Below are positions 8,343 through 16,162 of a stretch of DNA of 36,600 bases, one piece after another; positions within the stretch are counted from its first letter, which is position 1, and each line of letters starts with the position of its first letter. Source of the DNA: Candidatus Buchananbacteria bacterium RIFCSPHIGHO2_01_FULL_44_11 (lineage in GTDB: Bacteria; Patescibacteriota; Patescibacteriia; Buchananbacterales; UBA6539); NCBI GenBank assembly GCA_001817345.1, contig MHIE01000021.1, positions 1-36,600 on the forward strand, in the 5' to 3' direction. Position numbers and translations under genes: made by a program. The notes below the pieces were generated by a model. That model saw only the letters and a program-made list of their open reading frames with translations. It ran no database searches and was not told the DNA's origin.

Positions 8343-8504
8343 ATGAGTTTTGTAAAAAAAATTTTCGGGGACCCCGCCCTCAGTCCGAATAATTTTATCC
8401 AGGATTTTCATAGGTTATTCCCCGGAGTCGCCTGCGGCTTACTGTTTTTAGTAACGTCGTTATTGCCAAAACTGAGAGCGGGGCGAGACGAGGATTATAA
8501 TTAG
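8343..8504 (+). pseudogene. Truncated copy of the secA 5' end fused to a CCCCGC-ended element
   Basis: The first 11 codons ([11 protein letters not shown]) nearly repeat the start of the intact secA at 8532 ([11 protein letters not shown]), with identical DNA from GTAAAAAAAATTTT to GACCCC. After GACCCC the similarity stops abruptly and the element at 8372-8483 begins. The frame stays open to a TAG at 8504, giving a 53-aa hybrid peptide. No SD or distinct promoter is seen. I read it as a recombination scar, though translation of the short ORF cannot be excluded. Confidence 0.65.
8372..8483. mobile_element. CCCCGC-ended inverted-repeat element (copy 1)
   Basis: The left end CCCCGCCCTCAGT and right end ACTGAGAGCGGGG are inverse with one mismatch. 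The 112-bp element carries no gene of its own. The right end is followed by CGAGACGAGG and ATTAT, as in the second copy at 28033. Both copies contain a GTCGCCTGCGGC/TCCGCCTTCGGC-like stem. There is no transposase, so if mobile it is non-autonomous. No flanking target duplication is visible. Confidence 0.6.
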
Positions 8505-8531
8505 AATAAACAGACATTCTTATTTTATTCT

Positions 8532-11270
8532 ATGAGTATAGTAAAAAAAATTTTCGGGGACCCCAATGAAAAATTCCTGCGGCAGCTTTCACCAATAGTT
8601 AAACAAATCAACCAATTGGAAGCCTCAATCACCGCTTTGTCGGATCAGCAACTTAAAGAAAAAACCGAGGAATTCAAAAAACAACTCCAAGCCGGCAAAA
8701 GTCTGGATGACATTTTGCCGGAAGCTTTTGCCTGTGTTCGGGAAGCGAGCCGGCGGACGCTAAGCCAGCGGCATTATGACGTTCAATTGGTCGCCGGTAT
8801 GGCGCTGCATCGCGGCCAAATCGCGGAAATGAGAACCGGCGAAGGCAAAACCTTAGCTGCGACTTTGCCGCTTTACCTTAATGCTCTGGAAGGCAAAGGG
8901 GCGCATTTGGTGACGGTTAACGATTACTTGTCCAGTCGGGACTGCGGCTGGATGGGCCCGATTTATCATTTACTTGGTTTAAGCAGCGGCGTGATTGTCC
9001 ATGACCAGGCTTTTATTTTTGATCCCAGTTACGTTAACGAAAGTCATCAGGATGAGCGTCTGAGTCATTTAAAACTGGTCAGCCGCAAAGTTGCTTACAA
9101 CGCCGACATTACTTATGGCACTAACAATGAGTTTGGCTTTGATTACCTGCGTGACAACATGGTTCAGACTGTTGAGCAGATGGTTCAGAGGGATTTGCAT
9201 TATTCCATTGTTGACGAAGTGGATAGTATTTTGATTGATGAAGCGCGCACGCCGCTGATTATTTCAGCGCCAGACATGGAATCCACAGAAAAGTATCATC
9301 AGTTCGCCAAACTAGTCACTAAACTGCAGGAAGGCGAAGATTATAACGTTGATGAAAAAATGCGGGCAGCCACGTTGACCGAAGAAGGCATTAACAAAAT
9401 GGAAAAGCTTTTAGGCGTGGAAAACATTTATACTGACCGCGGCATATCGGAAGTTCATCACATTGAGCAGGCTTTGCGCGCCCATGCTTTGTTTAAAATA
9501 GACCGCGATTACGTGGTTAAAGACGGCGAAGTGATTATTGTTGATGAATTTACCGGCCGGCTGATGTATGGCCGGCGCTACAGCGAAGGGCTACATCAGG
9601 CCATTGAAGCTAAAGAAGACGTGGAAGTCCAAAGAGAAAGCCGGACACTGGCGACTATTACTTTTCAAAATTATTTCCGGCTTTATAAAAAACTAGCCGG
9701 CATGACCGGTACGGCCGCGACTGAAGCCGAGGAATTTTTTAAAATTTACAATTTGGAAGTGACGGTTATTCCGACCAATAAACCAATGGTCCGGACGGAC
9801 TTGGCTGATCGGATATATAAAAATGAAGAAGGAAAATTCCAGGCGGTGGCTCAAGAGATCCGGGAGCGGCACCAAACCGGCCAGCCAATTTTAATCGGTA
9901 CAATTTCTATTGAAAAAAACGAGCGGCTGGCCGCTTTACTTGAACGCGAAGGCATTCAGGCTCAGACGCTTAACGCCAAGCAGCACGAAAAAGAAGCCCA
10001 AATCATTGCCCAGGCCGGCAAACTGGGAGCGGTCACGGTGGCCACTAACATGGCCGGTCGCGGCGTTGATATTAAATTAGGTGGGGATCCGTCTGATCCG
10101 GCTGAAGAACAAAAAATTAAAGACCTGGGCGGTCTGCACATCATCGGCACCGAGCGGCATGAATCGCGCCGGATTGATAATCAGCTGCGCGGCCGGTCCG
10201 GCCGGCAAGGGGATCCGGGTTCAACTCAGTTTTATGTTTCCATGGATGACGATTTGATGCGGATTTTTGGTTCTGACCGGATGAAAGGCCTAATGGAACG
10301 GCTGAAAGTACCCGACGATATGCCGATTGAAAATCGGCTGATTTCCCGGTCGCTGGAAGCGGCTCAAAAAAAAGTGGAGAGCCACCATTTTGACATTCGC
10401 AAACACTTGGTTGAGTATGACGATGTTATTAATAAGCACCGGGAAACAATTTACAAAAAACGCAAAGAAATTCTAACTTTGTCGGATTTGAAAGACAAGG
10501 TTTTGACTTTAGTGATGTCAGAAATTAAGGCGGTGGTCAATTTTCATACCGCTTCTGACGACGAAAATACCTGGAACATTGAAGAAATTTACGAAGTGGT
10601 TAACACCATTTTCCCCATACCCACCGCGGTTCGCTTGAAACTCAGCGATATTGCTCAAGAAGCCGGCACCAGTATTGAAGACAAAACTTCTCGGGGTAAG
10701 TTGATCGGCTATCTTTATAAATTGGCCGTTGATTATTATAGCCAAACAGAAGATAGAATCAATCAGTCGGCCGGCAGTCCAGAGGCAATGCGGCAAGTGG
10801 AAAAAGGCATTATGCTGCGCAGCATTGATACTTTGTGGATTGAGCATCTGGAAGCGATTGATCATCTGCGCACCGGCATTGGTTTGCGCGCTTATGGTCA
10901 GCACGATCCGTTGGTGGAATATAAACGCGAGGCTTATGGTTTATTTAAAGAGCTCTTGGCTTTAGTTCAAAAGCAGGTGGTTTACAGCATTTTCAAAGTC
11001 GGCGTGGCCACCCAGATGGCGCCCAGTGTCATGCAGCAGGCGGCCAGTCACGCCACTTTCCAGGCGCCGGCTAAAACTATGGCTGAAGGCCAGTCCGCCA
11101 TTGCCGCTATTAGTCAAAACCAAGCCACGCCTCAGCAAAAAGAAGTGGCAAAACGCCAGTCGCAGCTGCCGACTGACGACACCACTCACTATCAAGGCCA
11201 GAAAGTTGGCCGCAACGACCCGTGTCCATGCGGTAGTGGCAAAAAATTTAAAAAGTGCCACGGGGCGTAG
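8532..11270 (+). CDS. secA: Protein translocase ATPase SecA
   Basis: SecA is the motor that pushes preproteins through SecYEG. The 912-aa product has [10 protein letters not shown], Walker A MRTGEGKT (residues 100-107), the DEAD-box-like [15 protein letters not shown], and later [25 protein letters not shown] of the second nucleotide-binding fold. It then has the helical scaffold and wing, a Gln/Ala-rich linker, and the C-terminal zinc-binding SEC-C motif [20 protein letters not shown]. The domain order is complete. There is no SD; the ATG follows a T-rich leader. A partial copy of its first codons lies 189 bp upstream, and sequences resembling its last codons recur downstream. Confidence 0.97.
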   Translation: MSIVKKIFGDPNEKFLRQLSPIVKQINQLEASITALSDQQLKEKTEEFKKQLQAGKSLDDILPEAFACVREASRRTLSQRHYDVQLVAGMALHRGQIAEMRTGEGKTLAATLPLYLNALEGKGAHLVTVNDYLSSRDCGWMGPIYHLLGLSSGVIVHDQAFIFDPSYVNESHQDERLSHLKLVSRKVAYNADITYGTNNEFGFDYLRDNMVQTVEQMVQRDLHYSIVDEVDSILIDEARTPLIISAPDMESTEKYHQFAKLVTKLQEGEDYNVDEKMRAATLTEEGINKMEKLLGVENIYTDRGISEVHHIEQALRAHALFKIDRDYVVKDGEVIIVDEFTGRLMYGRRYSEGLHQAIEAKEDVEVQRESRTLATITFQNYFRLYKKLAGMTGTAATEAEEFFKIYNLEVTVIPTNKPMVRTDLADRIYKNEEGKFQAVAQEIRERHQTGQPILIGTISIEKNERLAALLEREGIQAQTLNAKQHEKEAQIIAQAGKLGAVTVATNMAGRGVDIKLGGDPSDPAEEQKIKDLGGLHIIGTERHESRRIDNQLRGRSGRQGDPGSTQFYVSMDDDLMRIFGSDRMKGLMERLKVPDDMPIENRLISRSLEAAQKKVESHHFDIRKHLVEYDDVINKHRETIYKKRKEILTLSDLKDKVLTLVMSEIKAVVNFHTASDDENTWNIEEIYEVVNTIFPIPTAVRLKLSDIAQEAGTSIEDKTSRGKLIGYLYKLAVDYYSQTEDRINQSAGSPEAMRQVEKGIMLRSIDTLWIEHLEAIDHLRTGIGLRAYGQHDPLVEYKREAYGLFKELLALVQKQVVYSIFKVGVATQMAPSVMQQAASHATFQAPAKTMAEGQSAIAAISQNQATPQQKEVAKRQSQLPTDDTTHYQGQKVGRNDPCPCGSGKKFKKCHGA

Positions 11271-11280
11271 GACTAAGAAT

Positions 11281-11589
11281 ATGAGCGCAAAACTTGCATT
11301 CAAGAGCGATAGATTTAAGAAGAATCGAGGTGGTTACTCTCGGTGGCTATCACTGAGTTGTGAAAAGTGCAAAACTCGGCTCATGATTTATCAGAAAGAT
11401 GGTCCAGGAATTCTGAAACGTCTTTATCTTGATCGGATCGTTGCTCCTGGAAATCTCGCAGGTAAGAATCTTATTTGCAAACGATGCAAAACAGTGCTCG
11501 GCATTCAAATAGTCTATCAGAAAGAAAATCGGCCGGCCTATAGATTATTTGCTGGTGCAATCGAGAAGAAAATCGTTAAAGGAGATTAA
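11281..11589 (+). CDS. Small two-CxxC zinc-ribbon-like protein
   Basis: From the ATG at 11281, just after the secA stop, the product is 102 aa. It has two Cys pairs, CEKCKT and CKRCKT, about 43 residues apart, which could hold one zinc. The rest is basic with no membrane segment. I do not recognise the family. An upstream in-frame extension into secA is only a shadow of secA. Possible roles such as nucleic-acid binding are inference. Confidence 0.65.
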   Translation: MSAKLAFKSDRFKKNRGGYSRWLSLSCEKCKTRLMIYQKDGPGILKRLYLDRIVAPGNLAGKNLICKRCKTVLGIQIVYQKENRPAYRLFAGAIEKKIVKGD

Positions 11590-11628
11590 GATAGTCCTGC
11601 GGACACAGAAACAAAATTAAGAAGTGTA

Positions 11629-11904
11629 ATGAAAAATAATATGGATAATCTGGAACAACGAATCCAAAAAATAGAAGAAAGAAACCTTAAAGTTGAACAG
11701 GATAAGGCTTGGGAAACCAGCTGGACTCGGCGGATTTTACTTTTAGTTTTTACTTATCTAGCCATTGGTGTTTATCTTCGGGCAATTGACATCACCCAGC
11801 CCTGGCTTAATGCTATCGTGCCGGCCGTGGCTTTTATGATCTCAACTTTGACCGTACCTTTTTTTAAAAAGTTGTGGTTGAAAATTTTTGGGCATCAGCA
11901 ATAA
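11629..11904 (+). CDS. Small coiled-coil membrane protein
   Basis: The 91-aa product has an N-terminal charged helix likely to form a coiled coil (DNLEQRIQKIEERNLKVEQ), then WETSWTRR. Two hydrophobic segments follow, separated by AIDITQPWLN, and the tail is basic. The family is unknown to me by function, although similar small proteins are frequent in Patescibacteria. It starts at a copy of the AGAAGTG motif shared by several gene junctions here. An alternative ATG at 11641 would remove four residues. Confidence 0.7.
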   Translation: MKNNMDNLEQRIQKIEERNLKVEQDKAWETSWTRRILLLVFTYLAIGVYLRAIDITQPWLNAIVPAVAFMISTLTVPFFKKLWLKIFGHQQ

Positions 11905-11918
11905 ATGCTAGAAGTGTC

Positions 11919-12335
11919 ATGGAAAATAAAAGGCAAACATCGATATTAATACCGTATAAAATAGAGGGCGATAAAATTTTAGTGTATCTGCAAAAACGAT
12001 CAAAAGATGCTAAACGATCGCCTGATTATTTTGGATTTTTTGGCGGTGGCTTAGAAAACGACGAAAATCCAGAACAAGCGCTGCAAAGGGAGATGAGAGA
12101 GGAGATTAATTTGGTGCCAGCTGGTTATAGCTTTTTTGGAAAATATGAATTTGAGCGAAGTATCAAGCATATTTTTATCCTTGAAGTAGATGATAGTTTT
12201 GAGCAGAAGATACAAATTTTGGAAGGGGACTATGGTCGGTACTTTAGTGAACAAGAAGTCTCTGACGAACCTAAACTAATCGAGGAAGACAAAGTAGTCT
12301 TGGGAGATTTATTCAAAAAGTGCCACGAGGAGTAG
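11919..12335 (+). CDS. Nudix hydrolase
   Basis: The 138-aa product has a near-complete Nudix box, GGLENDENPEQALQREMREE, followed by INL. The invariant Gly near its end is replaced by Asn, while the metal-binding REMREE core is intact. Such enzymes hydrolyse nucleoside diphosphates linked to another group; the substrate cannot be told. The ATG at 11919 sits in an AGAAGTGTCATGG junction motif. The last residues, FKKCHEE, are encoded by DNA almost identical to the end of secA (FKKCHGA), so the 3' end may have been replaced by recombination. Confidence 0.8.
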   Translation: MENKRQTSILIPYKIEGDKILVYLQKRSKDAKRSPDYFGFFGGGLENDENPEQALQREMREEINLVPAGYSFFGKYEFERSIKHIFILEVDDSFEQKIQILEGDYGRYFSEQEVSDEPKLIEEDKVVLGDLFKKCHEE

Positions 12336-12338
12336 TCC

Positions 12339-12466
12339 ATTTTTTCCTCACCTCTTTAGAGGGGAGGACTAAGGTGGGGTGGGTATAAGAGAAGTCAGTA
12401 ATATACCTTGCTAAAAATCCTCCGGCTCGCCAGCTCGCCACCTCCTTTAAGAAAGGAGGAATAAAA
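12339..12466. repeat. Intergenic palindromic repeats
   Basis: The stretch has CACCTCTTTAGAGGGG with a following AAGGTGGGG, and CCTCCTTTAAGAAAGGAGG with an 8-bp perfect stem at its end. These are non-coding repeats of the type seen between genes in many Patescibacteria contigs. Confidence 0.55.
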
Positions 12467-12479
12467 ACCAAGAAGTGCC

Positions 12480-13289
12480 ATGGAGCATCATAAACCAGAA
12501 AAGAAAATTATCATTATTCATGGCTGGGGCGGTTCGCCGCGCGGGTTCTGCTAAGGATAATCAAAAGAATAACCTTCATGTAAACTATGGGCTTACCAAA
12601 TTTTATCATCTACTTCGTAACCGGCGGTATCTTTACCACGCTTATTGTTGCTTTGGAAGAAAGTAATAATCGACTGTTGTCCGGATTTGCCACGCTCATT
12701 CCGGTTTTTACTCTGGTGGCATATCTATTCATTGGTCAATCAAAAGGTGGCGTGGCTGTTGGGCAACACGCCTGGTTTGTGCTTGTCGGAACAATTGTAT
12801 CTTGGATACCATATATGCTCGCCGTGGCATATCTTTCTCCTAGAATCGGACCACATAAAGCGATTCTCATCGGACTTGCGGTATTTTTCGTGTTAGCCTT
12901 ATCCTATATCGCGATAGTAAGTCATTTCAAACTATTTCAGTCTGGGAGTTATGACGATATTGCGTTTCCTTGAAGTGGCAAAGCCAGACGTTAAAGTCGG
13001 CGGCGTGGTCATGGTGGCTGGGTTTTCGGAATCAATCGGTTATCAAGAGATTGATAATTTTTTTCAAACCCCTCTTGATTACCAAAAAGTCAAGAATAGT
13101 GCCCAACAATTTGTGGCTATTAATTCTGATAATGATCATTACGTTCCCTTAGCTCAAGCGGAAATTTTGCGTGATAAACTAGGAGCGGAACTAGTCGTGT
13201 TAAAATCCGCCGGCCATCTAAACGATAAAGCTGGCTTTTATCAATTGCCGATTCTTTTGGAGAAATTGCAATTAATGATGGCAATATGA
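12480..13289 (+). pseudogene. RBBP9/YdeN-like alpha/beta hydrolase split by an inserted gene
   Basis: The N-terminal piece, 12480-12554, reads IIIIHGWGGSPRGF and stops. The C-terminal piece, from about 12951 to 13289, begins TILRFLEVAKP and VGGVVMVAGF and contains the later Asp (SDNDHYVP) and His (SAGHLNDKAGF) positions of the family. The middle, including the nucleophile elbow GHSLG expected in this family, is missing. A complete membrane-protein gene occupies its place. The two pieces therefore cannot make an active hydrolase. The C-terminal piece could be translated from the ATG at 12951. Confidence 0.75.
12587..12973 (+). CDS. Four-helix membrane protein, possibly DUF3147/GlpM-like
   Basis: The 128-aa product has about four hydrophobic segments: FIIYFVTGGIFTTLIVAL, FATLIPVFTLVAYLFIG, WFVLVGTIVSWIPYMLAVAY and AILIGLAVFFVLALSYIAIV. 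The N-terminal pattern recalls the DUF3147/GlpM group, but this is a weak match by eye. The gene lies inside a broken hydrolase gene and overlaps its C-terminal fragment by 23 nt, so it came in by insertion or replacement. No SD. Confidence 0.65.
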   Translation: MGLPNFIIYFVTGGIFTTLIVALEESNNRLLSGFATLIPVFTLVAYLFIGQSKGGVAVGQHAWFVLVGTIVSWIPYMLAVAYLSPRIGPHKAILIGLAVFFVLALSYIAIVSHFKLFQSGSYDDIAFP

Positions 13290-13504
13290 GAAAACCAAGC
13301 AATCGCGAGCAAAAGAAATACGTTTTTAAGGAAAAAAAGGATTTTATAATCTTTGATAAAATTTCGCAGCTGGAATCTAAAAAATTATCCGTTGAGGATA
13401 AAAAATTAGTTAAGTTTTTACGCACTCAGCTTGAAGATAACTGGCGTACGCCTTTGGTTAATTTTTTAGATAAACTCTTAGTTAAATACAACAAAAAACA
13501 TTAA
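13286..13504 (+). CDS. Small charged conserved-looking protein
   Basis: The 72-aa product is rich in Lys, Glu and Asp, with helix-forming segments (KKDFIIFDKISQLESKKLS, DKKLVKFLRTQLEDNWR). Its ATG overlaps the stop of the hydrolase fragment by 4 nt (ATGA), and it lies 20 nt before mutM, so it probably belongs to that transcript. Function unknown. Confidence 0.6.
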   Translation: MRKPSNREQKKYVFKEKKDFIIFDKISQLESKKLSVEDKKLVKFLRTQLEDNWRTPLVNFLDKLLVKYNKKH

Positions 13505-13524
13505 AATTTTTTTTAAGCTAACTT

Positions 13525-14403
13525 ATGCCAGAACTGCCGGAAGTAGAAACTTTGCGTCGGGAATTAACCAAAGCGGTCAAGGCTAAGACGGTGAAAGATT
13601 TTTGGACGGATTGGCCAAAAAATGTCAAACCTTCCGCTTCGACGGTAAAAACTAAAATCAAAGGCAAAATAATTTTAGACATCAGGCGCCGGGCTAAAAT
13701 TTTAATCATCAAATTGTCCGGCGGTAATTTTTTATTGATTCACCTTAAACTCACCGGCCAGTTGATTTATCAACCTAAAAAGCTACCAGCTACCAGCTAC
13801 AAGCTAATAGCCGGCGGTCATCCTCAAAAAGGCGGCTTGGATAATTTGCCCAATAAATTCACCCATTATATTTTTTCTTTTTCCGACGGGGCAAAACTGT
13901 TTTTTAATGATTTACGCAAGTTCGGCTGGGTGAAATTAGTTAGTAAGTTGCAAGCTGATAAGTTAGTAAGTGATTTCGGCATAGAACCGTTCACCAGAGA
14001 TTTCACCCTTAAAAAGTTTACTGAGATTTTACAGCGATATCCTAATCGGAAAATCAAGCAAATTTTGCTGGACCAGACTTTAATCTCAGGCTTAGGCAAT
14101 ATCTATTGCGATGAAAGCTGTTTTGCGGCAAAAATTTTGCCAACCCGGATTGCCAGGATGCTCAAAGAACAGGAAATAAAGAGATTGTTTTTAGTAATCC
14201 CCAAAATTTTAAAGCTGGCCATTGATAAAAAGGGTACTTCGGCTGATACCTATGTTCAGCTTGATGGCAGTCAGGGCGGTATGATACCATATTTAAAAGT
14301 TTACGGTCGGCAAAAACAAAAATGTAAAAGATGCCGTGGCCTGATTCACAAAATTAAGCTTAATGGCCGAGGCACGCATTTTTGTAATTCGTGCCAACAT
14401 TAA
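13525..14403 (+). CDS. mutM: Formamidopyrimidine-DNA glycosylase
   Basis: MutM/Fpg removes 8-oxoguanine and ring-opened purines. The 292-aa product starts MPELPEVETLRREL, giving the catalytic Pro2 after Met removal and the Glu. It has HLKLTGQL, the helix-two-turn-helix region with ISGLGNIYCDE and DGSQGGMIPYLKVYGR. The C-terminal zinc finger uses CKRC and CNSC. Within the loop after LIYQPK there is an insertion reading KLPATSYKLIAGG, encoded by a heptamer repeat (see 13780-13811). The key catalytic residues are intact, so the enzyme should be active. Confidence 0.95.
   Translation: MPELPEVETLRRELTKAVKAKTVKDFWTDWPKNVKPSASTVKTKIKGKIILDIRRRAKILIIKLSGGNFLLIHLKLTGQLIYQPKKLPATSYKLIAGGHPQKGGLDNLPNKFTHYIFSFSDGAKLFFNDLRKFGWVKLVSKLQADKLVSDFGIEPFTRDFTLKKFTEILQRYPNRKIKQILLDQTLISGLGNIYCDESCFAAKILPTRIARMLKEQEIKRLFLVIPKILKLAIDKKGTSADTYVQLDGSQGGMIPYLKVYGRQKQKCKRCRGLIHKIKLNGRGTHFCNSCQH
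13780..13811. repeat. AGCTNNN heptamer repeat inside mutM
   Basis: Four consecutive 7-bp units (AGCTACC, AGCTACC, AGCTACA, AGCTAAT) lie in frame in mutM and encode KLPATSYKLI. Related repeats occur between rplJ and rplL and between ftsI and murF. Confidence 0.75.
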
Positions 14404-14412
14404 AATCAAAGG

Positions 14413-14441
14413 TAAAAAAATCCTCCCTAGGACGGGAGGGA
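14413..14441 (-). terminator. Terminator overlapping the stop codon of the 14427-14753 gene
   Basis: On the minus strand TCCCTCCC pairs with GGGAGGA around GTCCTA, then ATTTTTTT. The gene's TAG falls within the hairpin. It may also end mutM transcription on the plus strand, but there is no T-run there. Confidence 0.75.
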
Positions 14442-14753
14442 TGAACGCAGGGGACGGGGGTGGGATTTGGCTGGCTCGCAGTCTTCCGGGTCAATAAGCA
14501 AGAACTTAACATTGACTTGCCGCAAAGTTTCGCGGCAGTGCTTGGCAAGAGCTCGATCACGCCTAGCTAGAGCTAGCAGGGCGTTTGCTACCGGGACAAC
14601 AACTCCTTTTACTCCATCCGATAAAGGGCTTTTGCCTATTGTCTGGATTCCGTTATGAGCGGAAACCACTAAACCAAGCCAGATTTGTTCCATATCACGT
14701 GGAACTAAGAAAGAGCAGACGGGAGGAACGCTGATAAAACGGACTTTTTGCAT
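14427..14753 (-). CDS. Orphan 108-aa protein in a single-gene unit
   Basis: I do not recognise the family. The product starts MQKVRFISVPPVCSFLVPRDM, has a central helix-forming Ala/Leu/Arg-rich part (VANALLALARRDRALAKHC), then VKFLLIDPEDCEP. There is no membrane segment or zinc pattern. A strong SD (AAGGGGGT) precedes the ATG. A promoter lies about 60-80 nt upstream, and a terminator overlaps the stop codon. This architecture makes it a credible gene despite lacking homologs I know. Confidence 0.6.
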   Translation of the reverse strand: MQKVRFISVPPVCSFLVPRDMEQIWLGLVVSAHNGIQTIGKSPLSDGVKGVVVPVANALLALARRDRALAKHCRETLRQVNVKFLLIDPEDCEPAKSHPRPLRSSLPS

Positions 14754-14805
14754 TGGTGCTTACCCCCTTATATCAATGATTTCGAAAAAAGGGCAGAGTT
14801 ATATC

Positions 14806-14834
14806 TTTTTATCATGTATTCTTTTGAAAGTCAA
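14806..14834 (-). promoter_or_regulatory. Promoter of the 14427-14753 gene
   Basis: On the minus strand: TTGACT, 17-nt spacer ending TGA, then TAAAAA. Confidence 0.6.
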
Positions 14835-14842
14835 TTTTAGGT

Positions 14843-14867
14843 AAAAAAAGGAGGCCGCAAGGTCTCC
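14843..14867 (-). terminator. Terminator of the 14912-15169 gene
   Basis: On the minus strand GGAGACC pairs with GGCCTCC (one mismatch) around a TTGC loop, then seven T. It has the same loop style as the terminator at 6618-6648. Confidence 0.7.
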
Positions 14868-14911
14868 GTCGGATTATTTGTGAGATTTAAAGAACAATTT
14901 GCCATTGCTGG

Positions 14912-15169
14912 TTAGAGGAGTTGAAACTCCTCGGTACTGAAACCGCAGCCGCAGCGGCTTGGGCTTAAAATCGCCGGGTCGTAGATTCGCACAATTTGAC
15001 TGTGGCTGGTTCTGGCTTCAATACTTATACCGTCTTGAAGAATGTCGCTGACCACCAGGCCGGCCAGTTCGTCAGAGGAACGCCTGAAGTGTTCGTCAGA
15101 GGAATATCTGAAGTGCAGGCCAGCTCCAATCCGGAGGCGATGCTCTCTCAAAGCGGTGAATAAGTCCAT
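14912..15169 (-). CDS. Orphan 85-aa protein with an internal 8-residue tandem duplication
   Basis: The start is supported by ACAGGAGG 9 nt before the ATG and a near-consensus promoter upstream. The sequence has HFRYSSDE followed directly by HFRRSSDE, a 24-bp tandem duplication at 15068-15115, and ends with RCGCGFSTEEFQLL. It is soluble, with no known motif. Function unknown. Confidence 0.6.
   Translation of the reverse strand: MDLFTALREHRLRIGAGLHFRYSSDEHFRRSSDELAGLVVSDILQDGISIEARTSHSQIVRIYDPAILSPSRCGCGFSTEEFQLL
15068..15115. repeat. 24-bp tandem duplication inside an orphan gene
   Basis: Two adjacent units start TTCGTCAGAGGAA and end CTGAAGTG, differing only at the three bases between. They encode eight residues each. 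Confidence 0.85.
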
Positions 15170-15213
15170 CTGACTTTTTCCTCCTGTCCGATGGAATTAG
15201 ACTTTAGGTCTTT

Positions 15214-15242
15214 TTTATAGCATTAATATTTTTATTCGTCAA
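15214..15242 (-). promoter_or_regulatory. Extended -10 promoter of the 14912-15169 gene
   Basis: On the minus strand: TTGACG, 17-nt spacer ending TGC, then TATAAA. Confidence 0.75.
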
Positions 15243-15312
15243 ATATGATTGCGACAAAACAATTTAGCGTTTCGACTAACGGTTTTTGCGATGTTATTAA
15301 CATTACCGATGA

Positions 15313-15347
15313 AGTAAAAAAAATCGTCCAGGGGAATTATGGGCGAT
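15313..15347 (-). terminator. Terminator overlapping the stop of the 15337-15555 gene
   Basis: On the minus strand ATCGCCC pairs with GGACGAT (one mismatch) around AT-rich bases, followed by eight T. The TAA stop lies at the start of the loop. Confidence 0.65.
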
Positions 15348-15555
15348 TGATTGGCCACGAGGCCATATTCAGAGAACTGGCCTGACGCCTGATTGTTGGT
15401 TTTATTGGTGAACCAGGTCTGTCTGGTGCTGGCTTAAAACTAAAGGCTCCGCCGGTAAGGTTTTCCTGGCGGGATGCGGGCAAAGAAGGGTGCTGACGCC
15501 AATATTCTTGCCATTCTCGCTGTGCCGCACGATCGCTAAATAATGAGCAACTCAC
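15337..15555 (-). CDS. Orphan 72-aa protein, GTG start
   Basis: I chose the GTG at 15555 because AAAGGAAA precedes it at a workable distance. The longer ATG start at 15603 would lie inside the promoter -10 box. The product is polar and basic, with WQEYWRQHP and a Pro-rich second half (KPAPDRPGSPIKPTIRR), probably disordered. No family recognised. Confidence 0.5.
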   Translation of the reverse strand: MSCSLFSDRAAQREWQEYWRQHPSLPASRQENLTGGAFSFKPAPDRPGSPIKPTIRRQASSLNMASWPINRP

Positions 15556-15593
15556 TTTAGATTTCCTTTCTTGAGTAATATTTGGGTAGAAGA

Positions 15594-15623
15594 ATAGTAG
15601 CATTCAATGCTAGTTTGAGTCAA
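15594..15623 (-). promoter_or_regulatory. Promoter of the 15337-15555 gene
   Basis: On the minus strand: TTGACT, 18-nt spacer ending TGC, then TACTAT. Confidence 0.6.
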
Positions 15624-15626
15624 TAG

Positions 15627-16055
15627 TTAGAGCAGGTTAAGGAAATAGGTGATAGCAATACCCCAAACCGCGCCGGCCACGACTTCTAAGATAGTGTGCC
15701 CCAGGTTTTCCTGGAAGCGGGGAATATCCTGAGTTTCTGAGCTGGGTAATTGGCTGATGAAACGGTTAAAAACTTTTGCTTGTTTGCCCAGCAGTTGCCG
15801 GAAAGTTGAAGCATCGCGCATCACGATCAAAGTAAAAACTAAAGCCATGGCAAAAATTGGCGCGTCAAAGCCAAGCCGCAAGCCAAGCAGGGTAGTGATC
15901 GAAACGCAAAAAGCGGTGTGGGCCGAGGGCATGCCACCGTAAGAAATGAAAATGTTTCTGAGGTTGAAATTCCCATTGACGCGATCAGTTAAAAGTTTCA
16001 GCGCCTGGGCGGTAATGAGGACAATTAGTGGTATAATGATATAAGAGTAATCCAT
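15627..16055 (-). CDS. Divergent PAP2-family (DUF212) membrane protein
   Basis: The 142-aa product matches the DUF212 pattern. Its hydrophobic helices surround YGGMPSAHTAFCVS, the PSxH-like core of PAP2 phosphatases, then MRDASTFRQLLGKQA and a late LGHTILEVVAGAVWGI with a second His. The start ATG at 16055 (MDYSYIIIPLI) is preferred over an upstream in-frame ATG that would add an AT-repeat-encoded tail. It is divergent from uppP, the undecaprenyl-PP phosphatase gene, so a role in lipid-phosphate metabolism is plausible but inferred. Confidence 0.85.
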   Translation of the reverse strand: MDYSYIIIPLIVLITAQALKLLTDRVNGNFNLRNIFISYGGMPSAHTAFCVSITTLLGLRLGFDAPIFAMALVFTLIVMRDASTFRQLLGKQAKVFNRFISQLPSSETQDIPRFQENLGHTILEVVAGAVWGIAITYFLNLL

Positions 16056-16162
16056 AGGGTTTAATTTTAAATATCTAATTTTAAATTTTAAATAAAGTCG
16101 CAATAATTAAATATTTAAAATTGGCTTATTTAATTAAAATTTAGAATTTATAATTGGTATTT
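16056..16162. other. AT-rich divergent intergenic region with TTTAAAT-type repeats
   Basis: Overlapping inverted AT-rich words (AATTTTAAATTTTAAAT and AAATATTTAAAATT) lie between the divergent DUF212 and uppP genes. Promoters for both must be here, but none stands out. Confidence 0.4.

Noticed and set aside
11026-11280. Upstream in-frame extension of the zinc-ribbon-like ORF
   Set aside because: It overlaps the secA 3' end in another frame and reads as low-complexity shadow sequence. The ATG at 11281 is the natural start.
15556-15603. ATG start at 15603 for the 15337-15555 gene
   Set aside because: That ATG overlaps the -10 box of the gene's own promoter. The GTG at 15555 with an SD is better.
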